DNA of 64,000 bases from Pseudomonas fildesensis. GTDB taxonomy: Bacteria; Pseudomonadota; Gammaproteobacteria; Pseudomonadales; Pseudomonadaceae. The notes under the pieces are model-generated. The model was not told the origin of the DNA. It made no database searches and saw nothing but the letters and a program-made list of their open reading frames with translations. The DNA is taken from assembly GCF_001050345.1 (NCBI RefSeq), contig NZ_LFMW01000009.1, forward strand, positions 1 to 64,000. The letters run 5' to 3'. Positions 1 through 8,013 of the stretch are shown here, in pieces. Position numbers and translations under genes: made by a program. The stretch's first letter is position 1. The number at the start of each line of letters is the position of its first letter.

Positions 1-935
1 GCGTGGCTTCGCCGTTGGTTGCATCGATTGCGCCAGTAACCGGTTTGGTCATGGCAGCATCGGTGTAGAACGTGCCGTTGGTAGGCGTGCCGACGGTGAA
101 CGATTTCACGTTCGCCAGGCCGTCTACGTCGGTAGCCGAGAGCTTAACTTCGATGCCTACCGCTGGGTCTTCAGAACCGGTCGCAGTAGTAGCGACCGCT
201 TCCGGCGCATCGTTCACCGCAGTCACGGTGATAGTGCCGTTAGCTGGAGCCGAGGTCAGCGGGTTAGTGCCATCAGCATTGCCGCTGTCAGTCGCGGTGT
301 AGGTGAAGTTCGCGGTGCCGTTGAAATTAGTGTTCGGCTTGAAGTACAGCGTCGCTTCGCCGTTGGTCGCGTCGATGGCGCCAGTAACCGGTTTGGTCAT
401 GGCCGCGTCGGTGTAGAACGTACCGTTGGTAGGCTCGCCGACGTTGAACGATTTAACGTTCGCCAGGCCGTCGATATCCGTAGCCGAAAGCTTAACTTCA
501 ATGCCCTGGACTGGATCTTCCGAACCCGTGGCAGTAGTCGCCACAGCTTCAGGTGCATCGTTGACCGCAGTGACGGTAATGGTGCCGTTGGCAGGCGCCG
601 AGGTCAGCGGATTGCTGCCATCAGCATTGCCGCCGTCGGTGGCGGTGTAGGTGAAGTTCACCGTGCCGTTGAAATTGGTGTTTGGCTTGAAGTACAGCGT
701 GGCTTCGCCGTTGGCTGCGTCGATGGCACCAGTAACCGGCTTGGTCATGGCCGCGTCGGTGTAGAACGTGCCGTTGGCAGGCGTGCTCACGGTGAACGTT
801 TTAATGTCCCCCAGGCCGTCTACGTCGGTGGCGCTCAACTTGACTTCAATGCCCTGGGCCGCATCTTCAGCCCCTGTAGCCGCGACGGTAAGTGCCACCG
901 GCGCATCATTGACCGCGGTGATGGTCACGTCCAGG
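1..935 (-). repeat. 348-bp tandem repeats inside lapA
   Basis: The same segment recurs with starts 348 bp apart, for example the block beginning at 63, 411 and 759. Each unit encodes a 116-residue VCBS/cadherin-like adhesin domain. The units differ by scattered, mostly synonymous changes. The promoter-side unit diverges after about 900, where the array passes into Ig-like domains. More units probably lie beyond the left edge. Confidence 0.9.
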
Positions 936-2317
936 GTGCTGCTCGAACCGGTGTTGGTGGTGTAGCCGATTTGCGGCACTTCACCGTTGTAATCCTTGGC
1001 CGGTGTAAACGCATACGCGCCATCAGCACCAATGGTGATGGTGCCAATACCGACGATGGTCGCGACCTGGCCGGCGTTATAAGTGGTGCCACCGACGTTG
1101 AACGTGGCGACGGTCAACACGTTGTCGATGTCGCTGTCGTTGCTCAGTACATTGCCTGTGGCAACGCCATCCTCGGCGATGGTCGCGGTGTCGGCCACCA
1201 GCACGCTCGGGTCATCAACGGCCACCACTGTGGTCGTGGCAGCTTGCGGATTGATTGCCAGGTTTTCGTAGTTGCCGCCGCTCGCGCCAGTGATGGTGGC
1301 GCTGACACTGAGGTCTTTGCCGTCAGCCAGGTTGGCCGGCGTAGCGACGCTGACCGTGCCTGTGGTGTTACCGGCTTCAATGGTGATGGTGGTGTTGTTG
1401 GACAGCGTGATGGTGACGTCGGTCTGCGCAGCGTTGTTCACGGTCGCGGTGTAGACGATCTGGCCGCCCTCATCGACCGATGCATTCGCCGTCAGGGTGA
1501 CGGTGGTGGTGTCGATGGTGTCGTTGACCTGCGTAACCGCTGGCGCCGGGTCAGTGGTGATGATCAGGTTGCCGCCGCCGGAGGTGCCGGTAATGGTGGC
1601 AGAGATCGACGAGGCATCCAGGTACGGCGTGTCGTTACCGGCAAACGTGACGTTCAGCGCGCCCGAGGTCTGGCCGGCAGGGACCACTACGGAGAGGCCG
1701 TTGGACAAGGTAACGGTCAGGTCACTGGTCGGTGCCTGGGTGATAAACACGGTGTAGACCACAACGCCACCGGCTTCGGTGATGGTCGGCGTGGCGGTCA
1801 GGGTGATGGTGACGTTGCGCGGGTCGACGCCGTTATTGTCGGCGCCGGTGAAGGTAGTGCCCACGGCATCACCGGCATTCAAGCCGGTCGTCGGGTAGCC
1901 GATGGTGGGGTCAACCGAGCCCGCGGTGGCCTCCAGCACGACAAAGCTGTGGCCGCCGCCCACGGCGCCGTCTGCGCCAGCGGCGGTCGGGCCGGCAGCG
2001 GTGGCTTCAAGGGTTTGGGTCGGGTCGGCACCGGCAGCGATGGCTTGCTGCAGTTCGGCAACGGAGGGTGCCGCTTGAGCAGTGGCGGCGCTCAGGTCGG
2101 TCGACGAGTCAGGAGCGTTTGCGCTCCACTGGCTGTCGCGACCCAGGTCAATGATGCGGCCATCGGCCAGTTCCAGCGACACGGCGCCCGCAGGACCGGT
2201 GTCGACCTGCTCTCCTGCGAACAGGCGATCGCCTTCTACGAGCAGACGACGAATCCCTTCTGGGGAAACCGCGAACACTTGACCGACAATGCTTTTGACG
2301 ACCGCAACGCTGCTCAT
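1..2317 (-). CDS. lapA: LapA-type giant surface adhesin, N-terminal part (runs off the window)
   Basis: This minus-strand frame stays open from an ATG at 2317, with a GGAGAG ribosome site just upstream, to the left edge of the window, so only about the first 772 residues are seen. It has no signal peptide, as expected for a type I substrate. Residues 1-100 form the compact retention module of LapA proteins (start MSSVAVVKSIVGQVFAVSPE). Two TAAG motifs follow at about residues 106-109 and 111-114; TAAG is the site cut by the periplasmic protease LapG in P. fluorescens. From about residue 150 the chain consists of Ig-like domains and then tandem VCBS/cadherin-like repeats with NDAP and TDVDG motifs. 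The neighbouring divergent lapE, lapB and lapC encode its exporter. Family knowledge says it holds cells to surfaces in biofilms under c-di-GMP control (LapD/LapG, not in this window). Confidence 0.93.
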   Translation of the reverse strand, partial: MSSVAVVKSIVGQVFAVSPEGIRRLLVEGDRLFAGEQVDTGPAGAVSLELADGRIIDLGRDSQWSANAPDSSTDLSAATAQAAPSVAELQQAIAAGADPTQTLEATAAGPTAAGADGAVGGGHSFVVLEATAGSVDPTIGYPTTGLNAGDAVGTTFTGADNNGVDPRNVTITLTATPTITEAGGVVVYTVFITQAPTSDLTVTLSNGLSVVVPAGQTSGALNVTFAGNDTPYLDASSISATITGTSGGGNLIITTDPAPAVTQVNDTIDTTTVTLTANASVDEGGQIVYTATVNNAAQTDVTITLSNNTTITIEAGNTTGTVSVATPANLADGKDLSVSATITGASGGNYENLAINPQAATTTVVAVDDPSVLVADTATIAEDGVATGNVLSNDSDIDNVLTVATFNVGGTTYNAGQVATIVGIGTITIGADGAYAFTPAKDYNGEVPQIGYTTNTGSSSTLDVTITAVNDAPVALTVAATGAEDAAQGIEVKLSATDVDGLGDIKTFTVSTPANGTFYTDAAMTKPVTGAIDAANGEATLYFKPNTNFNGTVNFTYTATDGGNADGSNPLTSAPANGTITVTAVNDAPEAVATTATGSEDPVQGIEVKLSATDIDGLANVKSFNVGEPTNGTFYTDAAMTKPVTGAIDATNGEATLYFKPNTNFNGTANFTYTATDSGNADGTNPLTSAPANGTITVTAVNDAPEAVATTATGSEDPAVGIEVKLSATDVDGLANVKSFTVGTPTNGTFYTDAAMTKPVTGAIDATNGEAT

Positions 2318-2426
2318 AAAAGACTCTCCGTGTATTACCGTCAGGGTATCCATCATGGAGACCGGTCACTTTCTCTAGCGCCGATTCGATAGCTGGAGTA
2401 CGTTGATTCTATGTGAAAAATTTGGC

Positions 2427-2457
2427 GTCAATAATTTGTTGTTTCACCCAACAAATT
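2427..2457. promoter_or_regulatory. Candidate operator between lapA and lapE (FleQ-like box plus perfect inverted repeat)
   Basis: The divergent lapA/lapE gap (2318-2661) is A+T-rich and holds no gene. GTCAATAATTTGTT at 2427-2440 matches 11 of 14 positions of the FleQ consensus as I remember it (GTCAATAAATTGAC). It overlaps a perfect 9-bp inverted repeat, AATTTGTTG at 2433-2441 and CAACAAATT at 2449-2457. FleQ is known to control lap genes in Pseudomonas; that this is the site is inference. Confidence 0.45.
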
Positions 2458-2661
2458 ACTTTTCCGTCAAGGTATTGACCTATTTAACGCTATCCTAAAC
2501 AATCCGCCCGGTAATGTCACATTGATATTTAAGCGGCCTCGCGACTTTCTGTTTGCAGCACTCAGCTACCATGACAAGCAGTCATTTCGGTTGCCACTCC
2601 AATGCAATATTCCAAGTTTGTTGCGGTATTTCAGGCAACCAATCCCCGGGGAAACATCAGA

Positions 2662-4014
2662 ATGCGTTTGCACTTATTAAAAGCTGTGCCGTTTGCTCTC
2701 GCCGCCAGTTTTGTACAGGCCCAGACCCTGCCAGAAGCGATGCAAAAAGCGGTGGAAGTCCACCCGGAGATCCAGGCTGGTATCAATGCGCGCATTGCCG
2801 CCGACTATCAAGTCAGAGCGGCCCAAGGCGGTTACCTGCCTAAAGTCGACCTGCTGGGCGGTTATGGCCGTGAAAGCTCGGACAACACCTCGACCCGCGC
2901 CGCCAGCAACAGCCATGACTGGAAAACCTTGAACCGCGGCGAGTCGACCATTCGCCTGCAGCAAAACTTGTTCCAAGGTTTCGGTACCCAGAATGAAGTG
3001 GGCCGCCAACAAGCCACCGCCAATTCCCGTGGTTATGCACTGCTTAATACGTCCGAGCGCACCGCACTGACGGTCGCCCAGGTTTATCTGGATGTCTTGA
3101 CCCGTCGCGAGATGGTGCAACTGGCAGAAGACAACCTGAAAAGCCACGAACGTATTTTTGACCAGATCAAATTGCGCACCAGCCGTGGCGTCGGAAGAAT
3201 GGCGGACATGGACCAGGCTGAAGCACGTCTGGCTCAAGCGCAAAACAACTTGATCACCGAGCAGACCAACCTGGCTGACGCCAACACCAACTACCTGAGC
3301 GTTGTCGGCCAAGAACCGGACCAACTGGAAAAGCCGCTGGGCGTTGTAACCCTGTTGCCAGCCAGCCTGGATGAAGCACGCCGGCAGATGATTGCCGACA
3401 GCCCGGTATTGCGCTCGGCCGAATCGGATATCACCGCCGCTGAAAAGCAGTACGAATCCGCCAAGGCAAACTTCTACCCGCGCTTTGATGCTGTGCTGCA
3501 ACGGTCAGCCAACAACAACATCGGCGGCGAAGAAGGCCATGACAATGGCTATTCCGCCATGCTGAACATGCAATTCAACCTATACTCCGGCGGCAGCGAC
3601 AAGGCTAGCCTGCAGTCCAAGGCCTCCCAGGCTACCCAGGCGCTGGATATCCGCAACAACGCCCTGCGTCAGCTGAACGAAGAGCTGGGCCTGGCGTGGA
3701 ACGCCTACAACAACGCCACCCAGCAGGTGCCGATTGCGCAGCAATACGTGGACCGCAGCAATAAAGTGCGCACCTCGTATCAGCAGCAGTTCAGCCTGGG
3801 GGAGCGTACACTGCTCGACTTGCTCGACAGCGAGAACGAACTGTTCACCGCTCAGCAGCGCCTGGCGCAGATCAAGAACCTGCACATCTATACGCAATAT
3901 CGAATCAAGGCCGACATGGGCCAATTGCTGAGAAGTCAGGGTGTGGTTGCCCCGATGGCATCAGTTGTGCAGAACGATATTAAACCGTCGGTAAACCTGC
4001 CAGGGATGAACTGA
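2662..4014 (+). CDS. lapE: TolC-family outer-membrane channel of the LapA type I secretion system
   Basis: The product is the outer-membrane exit duct that works with LapB (ABC transporter) and LapC (adaptor) to export LapA. The frame opens at 2602, but I place the start at the ATG at 2662, where a Sec signal peptide begins (MRLHLLKAVPFALAASF, cleavage near QA/QT). The 450 mature-plus-signal residues fit the TolC family. Two OEP repeats are recognisable, with long amphipathic coiled-coil helices around residues 120-230 and 330-420, rich in Q, A and N. It is the first gene of the lapE-lapB-lapC run, with 46 bp to lapB. It resembles the AggA/LapE branch rather than a drug-efflux OprM lipoprotein, because there is no lipobox. 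Confidence 0.9.
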   Translation: MRLHLLKAVPFALAASFVQAQTLPEAMQKAVEVHPEIQAGINARIAADYQVRAAQGGYLPKVDLLGGYGRESSDNTSTRAASNSHDWKTLNRGESTIRLQQNLFQGFGTQNEVGRQQATANSRGYALLNTSERTALTVAQVYLDVLTRREMVQLAEDNLKSHERIFDQIKLRTSRGVGRMADMDQAEARLAQAQNNLITEQTNLADANTNYLSVVGQEPDQLEKPLGVVTLLPASLDEARRQMIADSPVLRSAESDITAAEKQYESAKANFYPRFDAVLQRSANNNIGGEEGHDNGYSAMLNMQFNLYSGGSDKASLQSKASQATQALDIRNNALRQLNEELGLAWNAYNNATQQVPIAQQYVDRSNKVRTSYQQQFSLGERTLLDLLDSENELFTAQQRLAQIKNLHIYTQYRIKADMGQLLRSQGVVAPMASVVQNDIKPSVNLPGMN

Positions 4015-4060
4015 TTCTTGACGGAGTTGGACCACTCAACTGCATTAAGAGAGAGTCAGC

Positions 4061-6214
4061 TTGGATTCTGAAATAGGTGTGGCGCAACTCAACCATGACC
4101 CGCGCAGTCAGCATGATGACCCTCTGCTGGATGGGTTGCTGGCACTCTGCTCACTGCATTACAAGCCCGCCAGCCGCGCGATGCTGACCACTGGGCTGCC
4201 CTTGGCAGCCCAGCGCCTCAGCGCCGAGTTGCTGCCACGCGCAGCCGCTCGGGCGGGTTTGCAGGGGCGGTTGCTGCAGCGCAAGCTGGAACAAATCCCG
4301 TCCATCGCACTGCCTGCCCTGCTGCTGCTCAAGGAAGGGCGCAGTGCGGTACTGTTGGGATGGGAAGGTGACACGGCACGCCTGCTGCTCAGCGAAAGTG
4401 ACGGTGGCGAAGTCCACATCTCCCGTGAGGTCTTGAGTCAAGATTACAGCGGTCGGGTTTTTTTCGCCCAACCGCAGCATAAATTTGACATCACCAACGG
4501 TACGCTCATCCCCCGCGCCCGCTCGTGGTTCAAAGACACCCTAAAGCGCTCTCGCTGGCTGTACGCCGACGCCATCGCAGCGAGCCTGGTGATCAACCTG
4601 ATCGCCCTGGCCGCCCCACTGTTTGTCATGAACGTGTATGACCGCGTAGTGCCCAACCAGGCCACCGCCACCCTGTGGGTGCTGGCCATCGGTATCTGCG
4701 GCGCCTACCTGTTCGACCTGCTGCTCAAGAGCCTGCGCAGTTTATGCCTGGACCTGGCGGGCAAAAAAACCGACCTGATCATTTCCGCGACGCTGTTTGA
4801 GCGCATCGTGGGCATGGCGATGAAAGTGCGCCCGGCACGCGTCGGCAGCTTTGCGCAAAATATCCATGAATTCCAGGGGATGCGTGACTTCCTCACCTCC
4901 CTGACCCTCGCCAGTCTTATCGACCTGCCGTTTACCCTGATCATCCTGGTGGTAATCGCCATGCTCGGCGGCCACCTGGTGTGGATTCCGATCATTGCCT
5001 TCCCCTTGGCCCTGGGTATTGGCCACATGCTCCAAAAACCGTTGACTGCGACACTGGAGCGCACCATGGCCCTGGGCGCCGAGCGCCAGTCGAGCCTGAT
5101 CGAAACCCTCGCCGGGCTCGATGCGGTGAAGGTCAATAACGCCGAAAGCGAGCGCCAGTACCAGTGGGAACAAACCATTGGCACCCTCAGCCGCCTGGAA
5201 CTGCGGGTGAAGGTGTTGTCGGGCCTGGCCATGAACATCACGTTGCTGATCCAGCAAGTGGCGGGCGTGGCCATGATCATCTTCGGCGTGTACCAAATCA
5301 TCGATGGCACCCTCAGCATGGGCGGCCTGGTGGCGTGCTACATGCTCAGTGGCCGCGCACTGGGCCCACTCGCCCAACTGTCGGGCCTGCTGACGCGCTA
5401 CCAGCAAGCCAAGGTGACGATGGTTTCGGTCGACCAGATGATGGAGCTGCCGCAAGAACGCAATTACGACGAGCGCCCCCTCAGCCGCAAAGCGCTGCAA
5501 GGCGCGATGACGTTTCGTGAGGTCGACTTCACCTACCCGAACCAGCAAAATCTGGCGCTGCGCGGTATCAACCTGAATGTTAAGCCGGGCGAGAAAATCG
5601 GCATCATCGGGCGCAGCGGGTCGGGTAAAAGCTCGCTGGCCAAACTGCTGGTCGGTCTTTATCAGCCGGACTCGGGTTCGCTGCTGGTGGACGGCGTGGA
5701 CATTCGCCAGATCGACGTCAGCGAATTGCGCCATAACATCGGCTACGTGGCCCAGGACATTCAGCTGCTGGCCGGCACCTTGCGCGACAACCTTGTCTCG
5801 GGCGCGCGCTACGTCGATGACGAAATGGTGTTGCAAGCGTCAGAACTCGCCGGCGTGCATGAATTTGCCAGGCTTCACCCGCAGGGCTACGAACTGCAGG
5901 TGGGCGAGCGCGGGCAAAACCTCTCCGGCGGCCAACGACAGAACGTCGCCCTGGCCCGTGCGCTGTTGCTGAACCCGCCCATCCTGCTGTTGGACGAACC
6001 GACCAGCGCCATGGACAACACCGGCGAAGAGCGTCTGAAACAGCGCCTGCAGGCGGTGATCGAAAACAAAACGGTGATCCTCGTGACGCACCGTGCCTCA
6101 CTGTTGAGCCTGGTGGATCGCCTGCTGGTGATCGACCGTGGCCAGATACTCGCAGACGGTCCAAAAGCGGCCGTTATGGAAGCGCTGAAAAAGGGGCAGA
6201 TCAGTGTTGCTTAA
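4061..6214 (+). CDS. lapB: Type I secretion ABC transporter (LapA exporter, inner-membrane ATPase)
   Basis: This 717-residue ABC exporter energises LapA secretion from the inner membrane. Residues of about 20-145 form a C39-peptidase-like domain without the catalytic QxDC cysteine motif, so it should bind substrate rather than cut it. Residues of about 165-430 hold the six-helix membrane domain. The nucleotide-binding domain has Walker A (GRSGSGKSS), the signature LSGGQ and Walker B (ILLLDEPTSAMD) followed by a switch His (VTHRAS). Translation starts at TTG 4061 after an AGAGAGAG purine stretch; there is no ATG that preserves the conserved N-terminus. It overlaps lapC by 11 bp. Confidence 0.93.
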   Translation: MDSEIGVAQLNHDPRSQHDDPLLDGLLALCSLHYKPASRAMLTTGLPLAAQRLSAELLPRAAARAGLQGRLLQRKLEQIPSIALPALLLLKEGRSAVLLGWEGDTARLLLSESDGGEVHISREVLSQDYSGRVFFAQPQHKFDITNGTLIPRARSWFKDTLKRSRWLYADAIAASLVINLIALAAPLFVMNVYDRVVPNQATATLWVLAIGICGAYLFDLLLKSLRSLCLDLAGKKTDLIISATLFERIVGMAMKVRPARVGSFAQNIHEFQGMRDFLTSLTLASLIDLPFTLIILVVIAMLGGHLVWIPIIAFPLALGIGHMLQKPLTATLERTMALGAERQSSLIETLAGLDAVKVNNAESERQYQWEQTIGTLSRLELRVKVLSGLAMNITLLIQQVAGVAMIIFGVYQIIDGTLSMGGLVACYMLSGRALGPLAQLSGLLTRYQQAKVTMVSVDQMMELPQERNYDERPLSRKALQGAMTFREVDFTYPNQQNLALRGINLNVKPGEKIGIIGRSGSGKSSLAKLLVGLYQPDSGSLLVDGVDIRQIDVSELRHNIGYVAQDIQLLAGTLRDNLVSGARYVDDEMVLQASELAGVHEFARLHPQGYELQVGERGQNLSGGQRQNVALARALLLNPPILLLDEPTSAMDNTGEERLKQRLQAVIENKTVILVTHRASLLSLVDRLLVIDRGQILADGPKAAVMEALKKGQISVA

Positions 6215-7580
6215 ATCCGGCCCACGCCGCTTGAAGGACGTCATCATCGGCTATTTCAAGGGCACCGACTCGTTCCACGACCAACCACTGCCAGAAGTCG
6301 AAAAGGCCCTGATCGACGATGCCCCACGCATCGTCCGCCTGACTATTTGGGGAGTGATCGGCTTCTTCGTGTTCCTGCTGTTGTGGGCACACTTTGCGAT
6401 CATCGATGAAGTCACCAAGGGCGAAGGCAAGGCAATCCCCTCGTCGCGCATCCAGAAAATCCAGAACCTGGAAGGCGGCATCGTCGCCCAGATCTACGTG
6501 CACGAAGGGCAGATCGTCGAAGCCGGCGCGCCCCTGGTGCGCCTCGATGACACCCGTTTTGCCTCCAACGTCGGCGAAACCGAAGCCGACCGCGTGGCGA
6601 TGGAGCTGCGCGTAGAGCGCCTCAGCGCCGAGATTGAAAACCGCCCGCTGAACATCACCGATGCCGCCCGCAAAGCCGTGCCCAACCAAGTCTCGAACGA
6701 AGAGTCGCTGTACCAGAGCCGACGCCAGCAACTGACCGACGAAGTGGGTGGGCTGCAACAACAGCTGGTACAGCGTCAGCAGGAGTTGCGTGAATTTGGC
6801 TCCAAGCAGGACCAATACCGCAACAGCCTGAGCTTGCTGCGCCAGGAGATCGGCATGTCCGAACCCCTGGTAAAACAAGGCGCGATATCGCCGGTAGAAG
6901 TACTGCGCCTCAAGCGCTCCGAAGTAGAAACCCGCGGCATGCTCGACGGCACCACCCTGGCCATCCCCCGCGCCCAGGCCGCCATCAACGAAGTACAGCG
7001 CAAAATCGACGAGACTCGCGGCAAATTCCGCAGCGAAGCGCTGGCCCAGCTGAATGAAGCCCGCACCAACCTGAGCAAGGCCCAGGCCACGTCCAAAGGC
7101 CTGGAAGACCGCGTCAGCCGCACCATGGTCACCTCGCCCGTGCGTGGCATCGTCAAGCAAATGCTGGTCAACACCGTCGGCGGCGTCATCCAGCCCGGCA
7201 GCGACATGGCCGAAATCGTACCGCTGGACGACACCCTGCTGGTCGAAGCCAAGATCCGCCCGCAAGACATCGCCTTCCTGCACCCCGGCCAGGAAGCCAT
7301 GATCAAATTCACCGCCTACGACTACACCATCTACGGAGGCCTCAAAGGCAAGCTCGAACAGATCGGCGCCGACACCGTGATGGATGAAGAGAAGAAAAAC
7401 ACCTTCTACCTCATCAAACTGCGCACCGACCGCAGCCACCTGGGCACCGATGAGAAGCCCCTGCTGATCATCCCCGGCATGGTGGCCTCCGTAGACATCA
7501 TCACCGGCAAGAAGAGCATCTTGAGCTACCTGCTCAAGCCGATCATCAAGTCGCGTGCCGAGGCGATGCACGAGCGTTGA
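6204..7580 (+). CDS. lapC: HlyD-family membrane-fusion protein of the LapA secretion system
   Basis: This 458-residue periplasmic adaptor links LapB to LapE. A single membrane anchor lies at about residues 46-68 (WGVIGFFVFLLLW). It is followed by a biotinyl-lipoyl half motif (GGIVAQIYVHEGQIVEAG), long coiled-coil hairpins at about 160-300 rich in Q, E and R, then the second lipoyl half and a C-terminal beta domain. The start is GTG at 6204, inside the end of lapB, so translation is probably coupled. The gene ends 130 bp before tRNA-Thr. Confidence 0.93.
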   Translation: MLLKSGPRRLKDVIIGYFKGTDSFHDQPLPEVEKALIDDAPRIVRLTIWGVIGFFVFLLLWAHFAIIDEVTKGEGKAIPSSRIQKIQNLEGGIVAQIYVHEGQIVEAGAPLVRLDDTRFASNVGETEADRVAMELRVERLSAEIENRPLNITDAARKAVPNQVSNEESLYQSRRQQLTDEVGGLQQQLVQRQQELREFGSKQDQYRNSLSLLRQEIGMSEPLVKQGAISPVEVLRLKRSEVETRGMLDGTTLAIPRAQAAINEVQRKIDETRGKFRSEALAQLNEARTNLSKAQATSKGLEDRVSRTMVTSPVRGIVKQMLVNTVGGVIQPGSDMAEIVPLDDTLLVEAKIRPQDIAFLHPGQEAMIKFTAYDYTIYGGLKGKLEQIGADTVMDEEKKNTFYLIKLRTDRSHLGTDEKPLLIIPGMVASVDIITGKKSILSYLLKPIIKSRAEAMHER

Positions 7581-7583
7581 TCA

Positions 7584-7600
7584 CCCCGAAATTTTCGGGG
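7584..7600 (+). terminator. Weak hairpin after lapC
   Basis: A perfect short hairpin (CCCCGAAA/TTTCGGGG) starts 3 bp after the lapC stop. No T run follows, so termination there may be incomplete or Rho-assisted. Confidence 0.4.
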
Positions 7601-7668
7601 AGACGCGGGTAAATGTGGGGCAATGCAAAAAAACTGGGGCTTTCGCAAAAATAGTCAGATTTCAGGGG

Positions 7669-7696
7669 TTTACAGAACCTTCGCAATCGCTATAAT
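7669..7696 (+). promoter_or_regulatory. Sigma-70 promoter of tRNA-Thr
   Basis: TTTACA at 7669-7674 and a perfect TATAAT at 7691-7696 are separated by 16 bp. They lie 14 bp upstream of the mature tRNA start. Confidence 0.8.
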
Positions 7697-7710
7697 CGTC
7701 GCCCTAACAC

Positions 7711-7786
<76 letters not shown>

Positions 7787-7792
7787 TACAAA

Positions 7793-7830
7793 ACGAAGCC
7801 CTCGCAGAAATGTGAGGGCTTTGTTGTTTC
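7793..7830 (+). repeat. Left 38-bp direct repeat, island border candidate
   Basis: The 38 bp spanning the tRNA terminator recur at 12038-12075 with a single mismatch. The copies are 4245 bp apart and bracket all the accessory genes of this region, which fits left and right ends of an integrated element at tRNA-Thr. Confidence 0.6.
7796..7828 (+). terminator. Rho-independent terminator of tRNA-Thr
   Basis: An 8-bp stem AAGCCCTC/GAGGGCTT is followed by TTGTTGTTT. Confidence 0.85.
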
Positions 7831-7952
7831 CGGGGTGTTTGTATTCTAGCCAAGCCTCGCTTTACACCCCCTACCTCACTTCGCTCCACTCCCCGTCCTT
7901 TCTACGAAACCTTCGAAGTTGCCGTTTTTTGTACCCCCGGTTCAACTTTCAA

Positions 7953-8000
7953 GCTTTATGCTAAATTATGAACTGGCAATAATTATGGCGTATCCATAAA
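7953..8000 (+). promoter_or_regulatory. Operator/promoter-like element upstream of the ATPase (copy 1)
   Basis: This A+T-rich segment aligns without gaps to 12151-12198 at roughly three quarters of positions, and both contain AATAATTATGGCGTA. It lies directly upstream of the ATPase start and probably contains that gene's promoter. Copy 2 has clearer ATGGGTACCCAT-like dyads. Confidence 0.45.
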
Positions 8001-8013
8001 AAGGGGTAATTGC

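Noticed and set aside
1..935. Regular repeats considered as a CRISPR array
   Set aside because: The unit is 348 bp, in frame, and codes for adhesin domains; there are no short repeat-spacer units and no cas genes.
971..2392. Plus-strand open frame of about 470 codons opposite lapA
   Set aside because: It is an antisense shadow of the lapA coding frame in G+C-rich repeat DNA; the minus-strand frame has the recognisable retention module and adhesin repeats.
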